A stretch of DNA of 64,000 nt from Xanthobacteraceae bacterium (GTDB lineage: Bacteria; Pseudomonadota; Alphaproteobacteria; Rhizobiales; Xanthobacteraceae), in contig JANINJ010000092.1 of the NCBI GenBank assembly GCA_024508855.1, forward strand, positions 1 through 64,000, in the 5' to 3' direction. This document shows, one piece after another, positions 44,497 to 54,300 of this stretch. The notes beneath the pieces were generated by a model. The model saw only the letters and a list, made by a program, of their open reading frames with translations, had not been told where the DNA came from and did not search any database. The translations under genes and the position numbers were made by a program. How positions within the stretch are numbered: position 1 is the stretch's first letter; each line of letters begins with the position of its first letter.

Positions 44497-46245
44497 TTAT
44501 TGAGCGAGGCGCAGTTGCGTGATCTGCGTGAGAATATTTTGGAAGGCTGTCGCAGTCTGAGCTGCGGTCGTGATCATCTGGAAGTTGTTGGCCCCGGATG
44601 CGCAGTCTTGCAGCACTTGCGACGTCGGATCCTTGTTGCTGATGTTCACCTGAATGGTGAAGACCGTAATCGGGTCGCCGCCGTTCAGAGCGGGATTTTT
44701 GACGTTGTCGCACAGGGTTTTCTGGCGCACATCGATGTCGGTATCGGTATTCGAGCCGTCGCCGCCAAAGCGGTTCTGGGTGTTCAGGCCGTCTGACAGC
44801 AGAACGATGTAATCCTTGTAGACATAGTTCGATGCTTTCGGCGGAGCCTGGATGGGGCCGTTGGTTGTGCTGAGCGACTGCCATCCCCAGGCAAGACCGA
44901 TCGCCTGGTTGGTACTGCCGCTCGGAGTCATGGCCCCGATCTGGTTTTTGATCGTGCTCCACTGATCGCTCATGGGCGTGACGGTGCCGGGCGGGCAGTT
45001 CGACGACTGCTCCGCATAAAACAGCGTCGAGGGAGTGGACGTGTCGCCGGGGCTCGGGGCTACGTTCGATATGTCGTTATCCTGATCGCGATCTTCGATG
45101 CAGCCGTTCCATCCGCCTGCCGATACAGCCGCGTTATATTTGGGGGCTGCTGCCGCGGTAGTTGCGGTGCCGTCGCCGCGCCACTGATGGAGAACTTGCG
45201 TGCAGACCTTGCTCTTGCCGCTGCCGCTGCAGGTGCAATGGGTTGTAGATCCGCAACTCGCGTTCGATGATCCGCTTGCAATCGTTGTCGTCTTGGTCGT
45301 GTAGCAGCCATTGTAATAGTGGCCATTCTTATACGATAGTTTATTGCCGCTATCGACGCTGGGGCAAATATAGCCGGCATAGGTTCCGCTCGCAGGAACG
45401 ATGTTGTTACCTTTATTATCGGTGGAGCTTTTTGCGCCGCTCACCGTTGCCGGGCGATCCATGCAGGTGAAGCCGTGGCTTTTGTTTGTGAACGGGCAGG
45501 TCGATCCGGCGACCGTCGTGTCCCAACCGCTCGGATAGCCGTTCTGGGTAAGGACCGTCGGCTCTGCAAGCCAGTCCGACCAGTTGATCCAGTTTGCGTT
45601 CGCATTGCTGGAGCCAAGGTTTACGTCCTTGGAAAACGGAATGACGGAAATATAAACGTCGCCGCTCGTCTTGCTGAACACCGAAAGCGAGTCGACCATA
45701 TCCTGTGCCGCTGAGATCAGCGCTGGCATCTTTTGGTTTTGAGCCATCGAGCCGGTGTTATCCAGCACCATGGCCACGCGCATGCGGGTGTTGCCCCACG
45801 CGGTCTTCGAATCCGCACCGACGGCGACCTGGTTGATCCCCACCAGTTTCATGAAGTCGGTCGGAACGGTTCCGCTGCCTTCCATCGTGATGCTGGCTTG
45901 GGCGCCGCCGCCGGCGGGCGAGTAGGTCGCAGTCACGGTGACACCGGCTGCATCGGCGTTGTGATAGAGGGCGTTGAAGTATTTTGTCGCCAAGGCCTGG
46001 ATGGCGTCGCCCGAAAGAGTGGGATTCGCCGCGGCATCCCGGGACACCATCAGAGCCGCAGTATCCAGCGCGCCCTGTATGGCCGAGCGGGCGGCGCTGG
46101 CACGGGTATAGTCGACCGCGGCGCCGACCATGGCCAAGAGCGGAACAAGGGTAATGGCAAAAATCATGGCAATATTGCCCTGATCGGCGCGGGCAAACCG
46201 CTTCGCTGCGCGGCGCATCGAATCTAGAATTACTAAACGGGACAT
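44497..46245 (-). CDS. TadG-like VWA-domain membrane protein
   Basis: A 582-residue protein. The N-terminus MSRLVILDSMRRAAKRFARADQGNIAMIFAI...VGAAVDYTRASAAR is the TadE/TadG-type pilin-like signal anchor. A VWA domain starts with VAMVLDNTGSMAQNQ (DxSxS-type MIDAS) and ends with the C-terminal TAFQNILTQITQLRLAQ. A Cys-rich insert lies in the middle (SCGSTTHCTCSGSG). No other Tad/Flp genes are in the window. It probably acts at the cell surface. ATG 46245 chosen; ATG 46218 possible. Confidence 0.82.
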   Translation of the reverse strand: MSRLVILDSMRRAAKRFARADQGNIAMIFAITLVPLLAMVGAAVDYTRASAARSAIQGALDTAALMVSRDAAANPTLSGDAIQALATKYFNALYHNADAAGVTVTATYSPAGGGAQASITMEGSGTVPTDFMKLVGINQVAVGADSKTAWGNTRMRVAMVLDNTGSMAQNQKMPALISAAQDMVDSLSVFSKTSGDVYISVIPFSKDVNLGSSNANANWINWSDWLAEPTVLTQNGYPSGWDTTVAGSTCPFTNKSHGFTCMDRPATVSGAKSSTDNKGNNIVPASGTYAGYICPSVDSGNKLSYKNGHYYNGCYTTKTTTIASGSSNASCGSTTHCTCSGSGKSKVCTQVLHQWRGDGTATTAAAAPKYNAAVSAGGWNGCIEDRDQDNDISNVAPSPGDTSTPSTLFYAEQSSNCPPGTVTPMSDQWSTIKNQIGAMTPSGSTNQAIGLAWGWQSLSTTNGPIQAPPKASNYVYKDYIVLLSDGLNTQNRFGGDGSNTDTDIDVRQKTLCDNVKNPALNGGDPITVFTIQVNISNKDPTSQVLQDCASGANNFQMITTAAQTATAFQNILTQITQLRLAQ

Positions 46246-46682
46246 GGCTGTCACCAAACTATGGGTTATGACGCCATCTCGCGGGGTACGACTAAACAGG
46301 TGGTAAAGCCGTGCTGAGAAAGCAGGTAAATTGCCGGACAAATTGCGAAAGAGGCCGTTCTTGCTGGTCTCACGGTCAATAGACGTTAAATCCGCAGGCC
46401 GTGGTTTTTGCGCAGTCGCGCGAGGGTTGGTTAACCTTTCGGCGACCGCCGGCCGGTTCGCGCGCGGTTAGCCGGGTGGGGATGAGGGCATCTGCCTGCT
46501 TGCGGCAGGGCCGGGCCGGACCCATATTGGACCGGACGACCGATCCGGCCGCGCGGCTGCGATCGGTCCTGGAAGCTGGCTGGGACGGGGCACACTGGAA
46601 TCTGTCGGTGGTGCCGCCAGCGAGAACTGCGACTTGGTCGCCGCCTTCCGGCTGTCTTTTGGGATTTCGAACAAACTGAGCC
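46246..46682. other. Gene-free stretch between tad-like gene and clpS
   Basis: 437 bp that should hold the promoters of two divergent genes. No further gene, RNA or palindrome is supported. Confidence 0.5.
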
Positions 46683-47192
46683 ATGTCGCAATTGTCTTTG
46701 AATTCCGGTCTGTCCGATCCGCTCGATGTGGCCATGCCTGAAACTGGGAGCCGCAAGTCCGGTGGGTCCAAGTCCGGTGGGTCGAAGTCCGATGTGTTCA
46801 AATCTGACCGGTTCACGGCTGACATACGAGCTCCCGGCATGAGCGTTCGTGGAGTGTCGCCATCCCGGATGAGCGGCGACCAGGGCCGCTCGACCGGACC
46901 GACGACGTCGGTCATCACCAAGGTGAAGCCGAAGACGAAACGGCCCAACCTTTATCGCGTGCTGATCCTGAACGACGACTACACGCCGATGGAATTCGTC
47001 GTCCACGTGCTGGAAAAATTCTTTCAGAAGGACGCCGCGGCAGCGACCGAAATCATGCTGCACGTCCATCATCACGGCATCGGCGAATGCGGTGTCTTCA
47101 CCTACGAGATCGCCGAGACCAAGGTGACGCAGGTGATGGATTTTGCGCGCAAGCACCAGCATCCGCTCCAGTGCGTGATGGAAAAGAAATAG
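46683..47192 (+). CDS. clpS: ATP-dependent Clp protease adaptor ClpS, long N-terminus
   Basis: A 169-residue ClpS; the family is usually about 100-120. The C-terminal core [27 protein letters not shown]...[17 protein letters not shown]...VMEKK is standard, including N/D and M residues that bind N-degrons. The first 85 residues are extra, with [14 protein letters not shown] repeats at about residues 29-42. Alternative starts are ATG 46839 or 46869. ClpS delivers N-end-rule substrates to ClpA, encoded 214 bases downstream. Confidence 0.9.
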   Translation: MSQLSLNSGLSDPLDVAMPETGSRKSGGSKSGGSKSDVFKSDRFTADIRAPGMSVRGVSPSRMSGDQGRSTGPTTSVITKVKPKTKRPNLYRVLILNDDYTPMEFVVHVLEKFFQKDAAAATEIMLHVHHHGIGECGVFTYEIAETKVTQVMDFARKHQHPLQCVMEKK

Positions 47193-47406
47193 CGCCTGTC
47201 GATCTGACGCAGGCTTCACATCCTGTCGCAAGCGCCTGATTCGGCTGCGCAGGTTTTGATTTCCGGCCCTGCTGCGGATTCGCGGGGCCGAATTCCCGGC
47301 GGGAACCGCTCTTCCGCCATTCCCCGGCCTAACTATATATGGAAAGGTTGTTGTTGCCTGTTCGGGTAACCGCGATCATGATGACCGGGGGCAATAGAGG
47401 ACTCGA

Positions 47407-49812
47407 ATGCCAACTTTTTCTCAGAGCCTTGAACAATCCTTGCACCGCGCGCTCGCGATCGCGAACGAGCGCCATCATCAGTATGCAACGCTCGAGCATC
47501 TGCTGTTGTCGCTGGTGGATGACTCCGATGCCGCGGCGGTGATGCGCGCGTGCAGTGTCGATCTCGACAAGCTGCGCACCAGCCTCGTCAATTATCTTGA
47601 AACCGAATTCGAAAACCTGGTGACGGATGGCTCCGACGATGCCAAGCCGACCGCCGGTTTCCAGCGCGTCATCCAGCGCGCCGTGATTCACGTTCAGTCA
47701 TCCGGTCGCGAAGAAGTGACCGGCGCGAACGTGCTGATCGCGATCTTCGCCGAGCGCGAGAGTCATGCCGCGTATTTCCTGCAGGAGCAGGACATGACGC
47801 GGTACGACGCGGTGAATTACATCAGTCATGGCATCGCCAAGCGTCCCGGCGTATCCGAAGCGCGGCCGGTTCGCGGCGTCGATGAAGAGGCGGAATCCAA
47901 GAACGGCGACGATGCCAAGAAGAAGGGCGAGGCGCTGGAAACTTATTGCGTCAACCTCAACAAGAAAGCGCGCGACGGCAAGATCGATCCGGTGATCGGC
48001 CGCAACGCCGAGATCAACCGTGCGATCCAGGTCCTGTGCCGCCGCCAGAAGAACAATCCGTTGTTCGTCGGCGAGGCGGGCGTGGGCAAGACCGCGATCG
48101 CCGAAGGTCTGGCCAAGCGCATTGTCGACAGCGAAGTGCCGGAAGTGCTGAGCGCCGCGACGGTGTTCTCGCTCGACATGGGTACACTGCTGGCAGGCAC
48201 GCGTTATCGCGGCGACTTCGAGGAGCGCCTCAAGCAGGTGCTGAAGGAACTTGAGGCGCATCCCAACGCGATCCTGTTCATCGACGAGATCCACACCGTG
48301 ATCGGCGCGGGTGCGACGTCTGGCGGCGCGATGGATGCGTCCAACCTGCTCAAGCCTGCGCTGGCTTCGGGCTCGATCCGCTGCATGGGCTCGACGACCT
48401 ACAAGGAATATCGTCAGCATTTCGAGAAAGACCGCGCGCTGGTGCGCCGGTTCCAGAAGATCGATGTCAACGAGCCGACGGTCGAAGATGCGATTGCGAT
48501 CCTCAAGGGTCTCAAGCCGTACTTCGAGGACTATCACAAGCTGAAGTACACCAACGATGCCATCGAGGCGGCGGTGCAACTGTCGTCGCGCTACATCCAC
48601 GACCGCAAGCTGCCGGACAAGGCGATCGACGTGATCGACGAATCCGGTGCGGCGCAGATGCTGGTGGCGGAGAACAAGCGCAAGAAGACCATCGGCATCA
48701 AGGAAATCGAGACCACCATCGCGACGATGGCGCGGATTCCGCCGAAGAGCGTGTCGAAGGACGATGCCGAGGTGCTCAAGCATCTCGAGCAGACCCTGAA
48801 GCGCGTGGTGTTCGGTCAGGACAAGGCCATCGAGGCGCTGTCGGCATCGATCAAGCTGGCGCGGGCCGGCCTGCGCGAACCGGAAAAGCCGATCGGCTCC
48901 TACCTGTTCTCCGGCCCGACCGGCGTCGGCAAGACCGAGGTGGCGAAGCAGCTTGCGGCGTCGCTCGGCGTCGAATTGATCCGCTTCGACATGTCGGAAT
49001 ACATGGAGCGGCACACGGTCTCGCGTCTGATTGGCGCACCTCCGGGCTATGTCGGCTTCGATCAGGGTGGCTTGCTGACCGACGGCGTCGACCAGCATCC
49101 GCATTGCGTGGTGCTGCTCGACGAAATCGAGAAAGCGCATCCCGATCTCTACAACGTGCTGCTGCAGATCATGGATCACGGCAAGCTGACCGACCACAAC
49201 GGCAAGCAGGTCAACTTCCGTAACGTCATCCTGATCATGACGACCAATGCCGGCGCCGCCGATCTGGCGCGGCAGGCATTCGGTTTCACGCGCAGCAAGC
49301 GGGAAGGCGACGACCACGAGGCGATCAATCGGCAGTTCGCGCCGGAATTCCGCAACCGTCTCGATGCCGTCGTCTCGTTCGCGCACCTCAATGCCGAGGT
49401 CATCGGCATGGTGGTCGAGAAGTTCGTGCTGCAGCTCGAGGCCCAGCTGGCGGATCGCGATGTTACGATCGAGCTGTCGGAACCGGCCAAGGCGTGGCTG
49501 GTCGAGCACGGCTACGACGAGCAGATGGGCGCACGCCCGATGGGACGCATGATCCAGGAGCACATCAAGAAGCCGCTCGCGGATCAGGTGCTGTTCGGTG
49601 CGCTCAAGGGCGGCGGCCACGTTCGCGTCGTGCTGGAAAAGGACGAGGCGGGCGCGGACAGGATCGGCTTCGAATATCTGGATGGTCCGGTGACGCCGAA
49701 GCCCGAAAAGCTTCCTGGCACGCGCAAGAAAGCACCGCCGCGCAAGCCGCGCTCCGGTGGTCCGGGAGGCCCCAAGGGGTCGCCGTCGAAAGGACCGCTG
49801 GTCAAGGCTTGA
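47407..49812 (+). CDS. clpA: ATP-dependent Clp protease ATP-binding subunit ClpA
   Basis: An 801-residue AAA+ unfoldase. N domain ([31 protein letters not shown]), first Walker A GEAGVGKT and Walker B LFIDEIHT, then the second AAA+ with Walker A GPTGVGKT and [13 protein letters not shown], sensor-2 AARPMGR-like region ([14 protein letters not shown]). The ClpP-binding loop region is present near IGF (FGFTRS). It unfolds proteins for ClpP; ClpS precedes it. Confidence 0.97.
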   Translation: MPTFSQSLEQSLHRALAIANERHHQYATLEHLLLSLVDDSDAAAVMRACSVDLDKLRTSLVNYLETEFENLVTDGSDDAKPTAGFQRVIQRAVIHVQSSGREEVTGANVLIAIFAERESHAAYFLQEQDMTRYDAVNYISHGIAKRPGVSEARPVRGVDEEAESKNGDDAKKKGEALETYCVNLNKKARDGKIDPVIGRNAEINRAIQVLCRRQKNNPLFVGEAGVGKTAIAEGLAKRIVDSEVPEVLSAATVFSLDMGTLLAGTRYRGDFEERLKQVLKELEAHPNAILFIDEIHTVIGAGATSGGAMDASNLLKPALASGSIRCMGSTTYKEYRQHFEKDRALVRRFQKIDVNEPTVEDAIAILKGLKPYFEDYHKLKYTNDAIEAAVQLSSRYIHDRKLPDKAIDVIDESGAAQMLVAENKRKKTIGIKEIETTIATMARIPPKSVSKDDAEVLKHLEQTLKRVVFGQDKAIEALSASIKLARAGLREPEKPIGSYLFSGPTGVGKTEVAKQLAASLGVELIRFDMSEYMERHTVSRLIGAPPGYVGFDQGGLLTDGVDQHPHCVVLLDEIEKAHPDLYNVLLQIMDHGKLTDHNGKQVNFRNVILIMTTNAGAADLARQAFGFTRSKREGDDHEAINRQFAPEFRNRLDAVVSFAHLNAEVIGMVVEKFVLQLEAQLADRDVTIELSEPAKAWLVEHGYDEQMGARPMGRMIQEHIKKPLADQVLFGALKGGGHVRVVLEKDEAGADRIGFEYLDGPVTPKPEKLPGTRKKAPPRKPRSGGPGGPKGSPSKGPLVKA

Positions 49813-49832
49813 TCGGCAGATTTGAAATAGTG

Positions 49833-49862
49833 AAAGGGCAGCAGAAATTTCCGCTGCCCTTT
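49833..49862 (+). terminator. Rho-independent terminator of clpA
   Basis: AAAGGGCAGC...GCTGCCCTTT, a 10-bp stem with a 10-base loop, followed by TTGTTTTT. It lies 20 bases after the clpA stop. Confidence 0.88.
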
Positions 49863-49883
49863 TTGTTTTTGCCAGGCTGCATC

Positions 49884-51311
49884 TCACGCGGGCTTCTGCA
49901 CCATCGAGTTGGCACGGGTGTAGATCAACGCAATCACGGCACCGCTCAGTTCGCCAATGGCGCCACCGAGGAATGCCCAGCGTAATCCACTGAGCATGGC
50001 TGAGGCGCCTCCCGCCTGCGCGTGAGCGGCATAAATCGCGCCGAGCAGGGCGATGCCCATGGTCGCGCCCACCATCCGCGCGGTGTTGAGCAGGCCGGAA
50101 GCGGTCCCGGAACGCGCCGCAGGCACAGCTGCGACAGCAACCGCATTGACCGGCCCGGTATTGAGGCCGAGCCCGGCGCCGATGACGATCAGCGCGAGCT
50201 GAACCAGAGGCATCGGCGTACTACCGGAAATCTGGGTCAGCGCCAGCAACCCGGTTCCCATGAAGCCCATGCCGCCGACCAGCATTGCCCGCGCGCCGAA
50301 GCGGTGCATCAGCGCGCCGGAGCACTGCGACACCAGCACGAAGGTGATCGACACCGGCAGCAGTTCCAGTCCGGCGACGAACGCGGATGCGCCGGTGATG
50401 GACTGGAAATACAGCGGCATCAGGAACAGCATCGAATACATGCCGAAGGTCATCAGGCCGGCGACCGCCAGTGCCGCATTGAACGAGGCGGTCCGGAAAA
50501 TATCCAGCGGCACCATGGCGCCCGGGCGGCCGCGCTCGACGAGCAGGAATGCGATCGCCGCACCGATCGCCGCGAGCGCCATGCCGATGATGAGCGGCGA
50601 GCCCCAGCCGCGATGCTGGCCTTCGATGGTGACGAACGACAGTGCGCCGAGCCCGATCACCGCAAGCAGTTGCGCTGCCGGGTCCAGTTGCCGGCCGTGC
50701 GGATGCCGGCTTTCACCGACGTAAAGATATCCCAGTAGTAACGTCAGCAGGCCGATGGGCACCGACAGGAAGAAGATGCTGCGCCAGCCGACGCTGTCGA
50801 CCAGAAAGCCGCCGATGGTCGGGCCGATTGCCATGGCGATGCCGTTGCAGCTTGCCCAGAAGCCCAGCGCGCGGCCACGCGCTGCCGTATCCGGAAAGGT
50901 GATGCTGACGATAGCGAGCGAGGACGGCACCTCCAGTGCCGCGCCGAGGCCGGTGATGGCACGCCCGGTAATCAGCGTCACGCCATCCGGCGCCAGCGCA
51001 CATACCAGCGAGCCGATGACGATCAGCGCCACGCCGCAGGCAAACACGCGCAGCCGGCCGTAGAGATCGCCCAGCGTGCCGCCGGTCAGCAGGAACGTGG
51101 CGTAGACCAGGTTGTAGGAATCCAGCACCCATTGCATCTCGCTGATGCTGGCATGCAGGTCGCCGCCGATATGCTTGAGGCCGAGGAACACCACCGATGA
51201 ATCGAGCTGCGCCAGGAACACGCCAAAACACATCGTCAGCAGCACTGCGCCGGCGCGGCGCTGGTTTCCTTCGGATAAAGAGGAGGCGGCATGGTTCGTT
51301 GAAATCGTCAT
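49884..51311 (-). CDS. MFS transporter, DHA2 (EmrB/QacA) type
   Basis: A 475-residue MFS protein with about 14 helices. Motifs: LAQLDSSVVFLGLKHIGGDL (TM1 motif D), LLTGGTLGDLYGRLRVFACG (motif A, loop 2-3), and LEVPSSLAIVSITFPDTAARGRALGFW. It probably exports drugs or toxic metabolites. Start at ATG 51311. Divergent from the ArsR-like gene with a 174-base gap, so it is likely repressed by that regulator. Confidence 0.92.
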   Translation of the reverse strand: MTISTNHAASSLSEGNQRRAGAVLLTMCFGVFLAQLDSSVVFLGLKHIGGDLHASISEMQWVLDSYNLVYATFLLTGGTLGDLYGRLRVFACGVALIVIGSLVCALAPDGVTLITGRAITGLGAALEVPSSLAIVSITFPDTAARGRALGFWASCNGIAMAIGPTIGGFLVDSVGWRSIFFLSVPIGLLTLLLGYLYVGESRHPHGRQLDPAAQLLAVIGLGALSFVTIEGQHRGWGSPLIIGMALAAIGAAIAFLLVERGRPGAMVPLDIFRTASFNAALAVAGLMTFGMYSMLFLMPLYFQSITGASAFVAGLELLPVSITFVLVSQCSGALMHRFGARAMLVGGMGFMGTGLLALTQISGSTPMPLVQLALIVIGAGLGLNTGPVNAVAVAAVPAARSGTASGLLNTARMVGATMGIALLGAIYAAHAQAGGASAMLSGLRWAFLGGAIGELSGAVIALIYTRANSMVQKPA

Positions 51312-51422
51312 GCGGCGGAACCTTTTCATTGAACGGAAATCGGGAGCAACGGCAGGATCGCGGATGCGCGGGGTGCCGATGTCATTGTGGGGGCAACTTG
51401 AAGCCGAAAACGCCGTTCCGTT

Positions 51423-51442
51423 GCTTCGGGCGGGGCCGAAGC
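51423..51442. promoter_or_regulatory. Inverted repeat upstream of the ArsR-like gene
   Basis: GCTTCGG-GCGGGG-CCGAAGC, 7+6+7, 44 bases before the ArsR-like start and within the divergent promoter. Candidate operator; assignment is inferred. Confidence 0.35.
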
Positions 51443-51485
51443 GTCGACGATTGCGCGCGGCGGCGTTCGGCATACACTGTGCCGC

Positions 51486-52163
51486 ATGACAGCACCGCAA
51501 ATGGCCGAAATCGCCGCGCTGGTGGGTGATCCTGCGCGCGCCAACATCCTGAGCACGTTGTTCGACGGACGCGCGTTGACGGCGACCGAACTCAGCTATG
51601 CCGCGCGGGTGACGCCGCAGACCGCGAGCGGCCATCTCGCCAAGATGACGCAGGCCGGGTTACTCACCGTGCTTAAGCAGGGCCGGCACCGCTACTACCG
51701 GCTGGCGACGCCACTGGTGGCGCAGATGCTGGAGAGCATCATGGCGGTCGCGGCCTCGGCACCGCCGCGTTATCGGCCACGCACGGCGCAGGAGGACCGA
51801 CTGCGCGTCGCGCGCACCTGTTACGATCACTTCGCAGGCAAGCTCGGCGTGTCGATCGCGGACGCGCTGTGCGAACGCAAGCACGTCATCCTCTCCGACG
51901 ATGGCGGCGAAGTGACCGAGGCGGGGCTGGCATTCCTGAAAGAGCTCGGTGCGACATTTCCGGCGCAGACCCGCCGGCCATTCTGCAAGCATTGCCTGGA
52001 CTGGACCGAACGCCGCTTCCATCTGTCCGGCGTGGTCGGCGCGGCCATCACCTCGCGCTGCTTCGATCTCGGCTGGGTGCGGCGCGAGCGAAACCCGCGC
52101 GCATTGCAGATCACGCCGAAGGGGCAAGAAGGCTTTCGCCGCAGTTTCGGGTTTTCGATCTAG
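51486..52163 (+). CDS. ArsR-family HTH transcriptional regulator
   Basis: A 225-residue protein with an N-terminal ArsR winged HTH (GDPARANILSTLFDGRALTATELSYAARVTPQTASGHLAKMTQAGLL, YYRLATPLV) and a C-terminal domain of about 120 residues containing FCKHCLDWTERRFHLSG. The long C-terminal part is unlike short metal-sensing ArsR proteins and may bind a small ligand. Divergence from an MFS exporter gene suggests control of that exporter. Confidence 0.85.
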   Translation: MTAPQMAEIAALVGDPARANILSTLFDGRALTATELSYAARVTPQTASGHLAKMTQAGLLTVLKQGRHRYYRLATPLVAQMLESIMAVAASAPPRYRPRTAQEDRLRVARTCYDHFAGKLGVSIADALCERKHVILSDDGGEVTEAGLAFLKELGATFPAQTRRPFCKHCLDWTERRFHLSGVVGAAITSRCFDLGWVRRERNPRALQITPKGQEGFRRSFGFSI

Positions 52164-52169
52164 CTCCGG

Positions 52170-53126
52170 TCAGTTCGGACGCTGGCTCTGCCGCCAGTCG
52201 CGCGGCGACATGCCGTATTGCTCGCGGAATACGCGGCCGAAATGCGAGAGATCGTTGAACCCCCAGGCGAAGGCGATTTCGCCGACATGACGATGCGCAT
52301 GTTGCGCGGACGACAAGGCGCGCCGGCACTGCTCGAGCCGTTGCAGCAGCACGTATCGCTGGAACGAGGTCTGCTCGTCGGCGAGCAGGTTGTTGACGTA
52401 TCGTGGCGAAATGCCGAGTGCCGCGGCCGTTTGCGAAAGCGACAATTCGGGATCGGGCAAGCGTGTCTGGACGTAGGCCTTCAATCGATAGAGCATGGCG
52501 GAGCGATGGGTCGATGAGGCAATCGAGGTGCTGCTGAGCCGTTCGCTCATGGCCATTGCAACGAGGTCGAGCGCCTGATCGGTCAGCCGCGCAGCCATGC
52601 CGGCTTCGATCTGATCGGCGGCTTGCGATACCGCGGCGATGAAATCGAACGCCAGTTTCTCGATCGGACGGCTCGATGTGAAGTTCACCGCCGTCATGGC
52701 TTCGGCGCCTGCGATCCGGCGATACAGCATCTCGCGAGGGACTTGAAAGATGGTCTGGGTGAATTCGTCGTTGAACTGCAATTCATAAGGGCGCGTCGTG
52801 TCGTAGAGCGCGAATTCGCCGGGATGAATGATCGTCTCGCGGCCGTCCTGCAATACAGCACCCGAGCCATGCCGCCCGAGTGCGATCAGAACGAACTCTT
52901 CATGGGCGCGGGCGATGCGCGACGGCGTGCGATAGACGCGCTGCTGCCCCGACGAGACCTCGGAGCAGGTCGCGTCTGCGAGCGTCGCGCGCGTCACCGT
53001 GCCGTGAAACGACGTGCCTTCATTCGATTTGCAATCGAGCTGCACATACACGTCGCAGACGATGTCCTGCCAAAGCGCAAGCCGCTTGTGGCCGGGTGCG
53101 CCGTCGGTGGTGAACTGGATTGGCAT
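52170..53126 (-). CDS. AraC/XylS-family regulator of the aldoxime-nitrile genes
   Basis: A 318-residue regulator with an AraC_binding_2-type N-terminal domain (HEEFVLIALGRHGSG, REMLYRRIAG) and C-terminal HTH (PDPELSLSQTAAALGISPRYVNNLLADEQTSFQRYV, VGEIAFAWGFNDLSHFGRVFREQYGMSPRDWR). The ATG 53126 follows CAGGAGCAGG. It is divergent from nitrilase. Nitrilase and aldoxime dehydratase genes of Rhodococcus and Pseudomonas are also next to AraC/XylS-type activators, so the target is inferred with fair confidence. Confidence 0.88.
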   Translation of the reverse strand: MPIQFTTDGAPGHKRLALWQDIVCDVYVQLDCKSNEGTSFHGTVTRATLADATCSEVSSGQQRVYRTPSRIARAHEEFVLIALGRHGSGAVLQDGRETIIHPGEFALYDTTRPYELQFNDEFTQTIFQVPREMLYRRIAGAEAMTAVNFTSSRPIEKLAFDFIAAVSQAADQIEAGMAARLTDQALDLVAMAMSERLSSTSIASSTHRSAMLYRLKAYVQTRLPDPELSLSQTAAALGISPRYVNNLLADEQTSFQRYVLLQRLEQCRRALSSAQHAHRHVGEIAFAWGFNDLSHFGRVFREQYGMSPRDWRQSQRPN

Positions 53127-53266
53127 CACCTGCTCCTGTGGCGGCTGCCGAAGTCGAGTTTTTCTTCCGTCCCGGACGAGTGCTGGTATTCGACCCTGCC
53201 TAGAATGCAATGGAGATATGCGGGGATCAACAGCAAAGCCGATGACTTAGGTCACGAGGAGGAACG

Positions 53267-54283
53267 ATGGGCATCACGCATCCGAAGTACAAGGTCGCCG
53301 TGGTTCAGGCGGCGCCGGTCTGGCTCGATCTGGATGGCACCGTCGACAAGAGCATCGCGCTGATCGAAGAGGCCGCCGCCCACGGCGCTAAACTCATTGC
53401 TTTCCCGGAGGTTTTTATTCCCGGCTATCCGTGGCACATCTGGCTCGACTCGCCGGCCTGGGCGATCGGGCGCGGTTTTGTGCAGCGCTACTTCGACAAT
53501 TCGTTGAGCTATGACAGTCCGCAGGCTGACAAGCTCCGCGCCGCGGTCTGGAAGGCCGGATTGACCGCCGTGCTCGGCGTGTCCGAACGGGACGGTGGCA
53601 GTCTCTACATCGCACAGTGGTTGCTGGATCCGCAGGGCGAGACCATTGCTACGCGGCGCAAGCTTCGCCCGACCCACGCCGAACGCACCGTTTACGGCGA
53701 GGGCGACGGCAGCGATCTCGCGGTACATGACCGGCCCGACGTCGGACGGCTCGGTGCGCTGTGCTGCTGGGAGCACCTCCAGCCGTTGTCGAAATACGCC
53801 ATGTACGCGCAGAACGAGCAAGTTCATGTCGCCTCGTGGCCGAGCTTCTCGCTGTACGATCCGTTCGCGCCGGCGCTCGGTTGGGAAGTCAACAATGCGG
53901 CATCGCGCGTCTATGCCGTGGAGGGCTCGTGCTTCGTGCTCGCGCCCTGCGCCACCGTCTCGCAGGAGATGGTGGATACGCTGTGCGACCGTCCGGACAA
54001 GAACGCGTTGCTTCATGTCGGCGGCGGTCATGCCGCGATCTTCGGACCGGACGGCAGTTCGCTGGCCGAAAAACTTCCGCCCGAGCAGGAAGGGCTGCTT
54101 TACGCGGACATCGATCTCGGCGCGATCGGTGTGGCGAAGAATGCAGCCGATCCGGCAGGGCACTACTCGCGGCCCGACGTGACGCGGCTGCTGTTCAACA
54201 AGAAGCCCTCGAAACGCGTCGAGCATTTTGCGTTGCCGGTCGATGGCGACGCTGTCGAGGCAGTGGAACAAATCGCATCCTGA
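53267..54283 (+). CDS. Nitrilase
   Basis: A 338-residue carbon-nitrogen hydrolase with the nitrilase triad E48 (AFPEVFIPGYP), K132 (RRKLRPTHAERTVYGEG) and C167 (ALCCWEHLQPL). The CCWEHLQPL form is that of true nitrilases, not amidases. It converts nitriles to the acid plus ammonia. The SD AGGAGG before the ATG is strong. It precedes the aldoxime dehydratase gene by 17 bases, so the two form one operon. Confidence 0.95.
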   Translation: MGITHPKYKVAVVQAAPVWLDLDGTVDKSIALIEEAAAHGAKLIAFPEVFIPGYPWHIWLDSPAWAIGRGFVQRYFDNSLSYDSPQADKLRAAVWKAGLTAVLGVSERDGGSLYIAQWLLDPQGETIATRRKLRPTHAERTVYGEGDGSDLAVHDRPDVGRLGALCCWEHLQPLSKYAMYAQNEQVHVASWPSFSLYDPFAPALGWEVNNAASRVYAVEGSCFVLAPCATVSQEMVDTLCDRPDKNALLHVGGGHAAIFGPDGSSLAEKLPPEQEGLLYADIDLGAIGVAKNAADPAGHYSRPDVTRLLFNKKPSKRVEHFALPVDGDAVEAVEQIAS

Positions 54284-54300
54284 TATTCCGGAGACGTGTC

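Noticed and set aside
46401-46679. A 92-codon plus-strand frame before clpS
   Set aside because: No SD and no recognisable protein; it only reflects high-GC open frames.
47698-49887. A 729-codon open frame antisense to clpA
   Set aside because: ClpA on the plus strand is unambiguous; the reverse translation has no family character.
53761-54300. Extension of the aldoxime dehydratase frame back into nitrilase
   Set aside because: The overlap frame is unrelated to the enzyme; ATG 54301 with GGAGACGTG gives the normal length.
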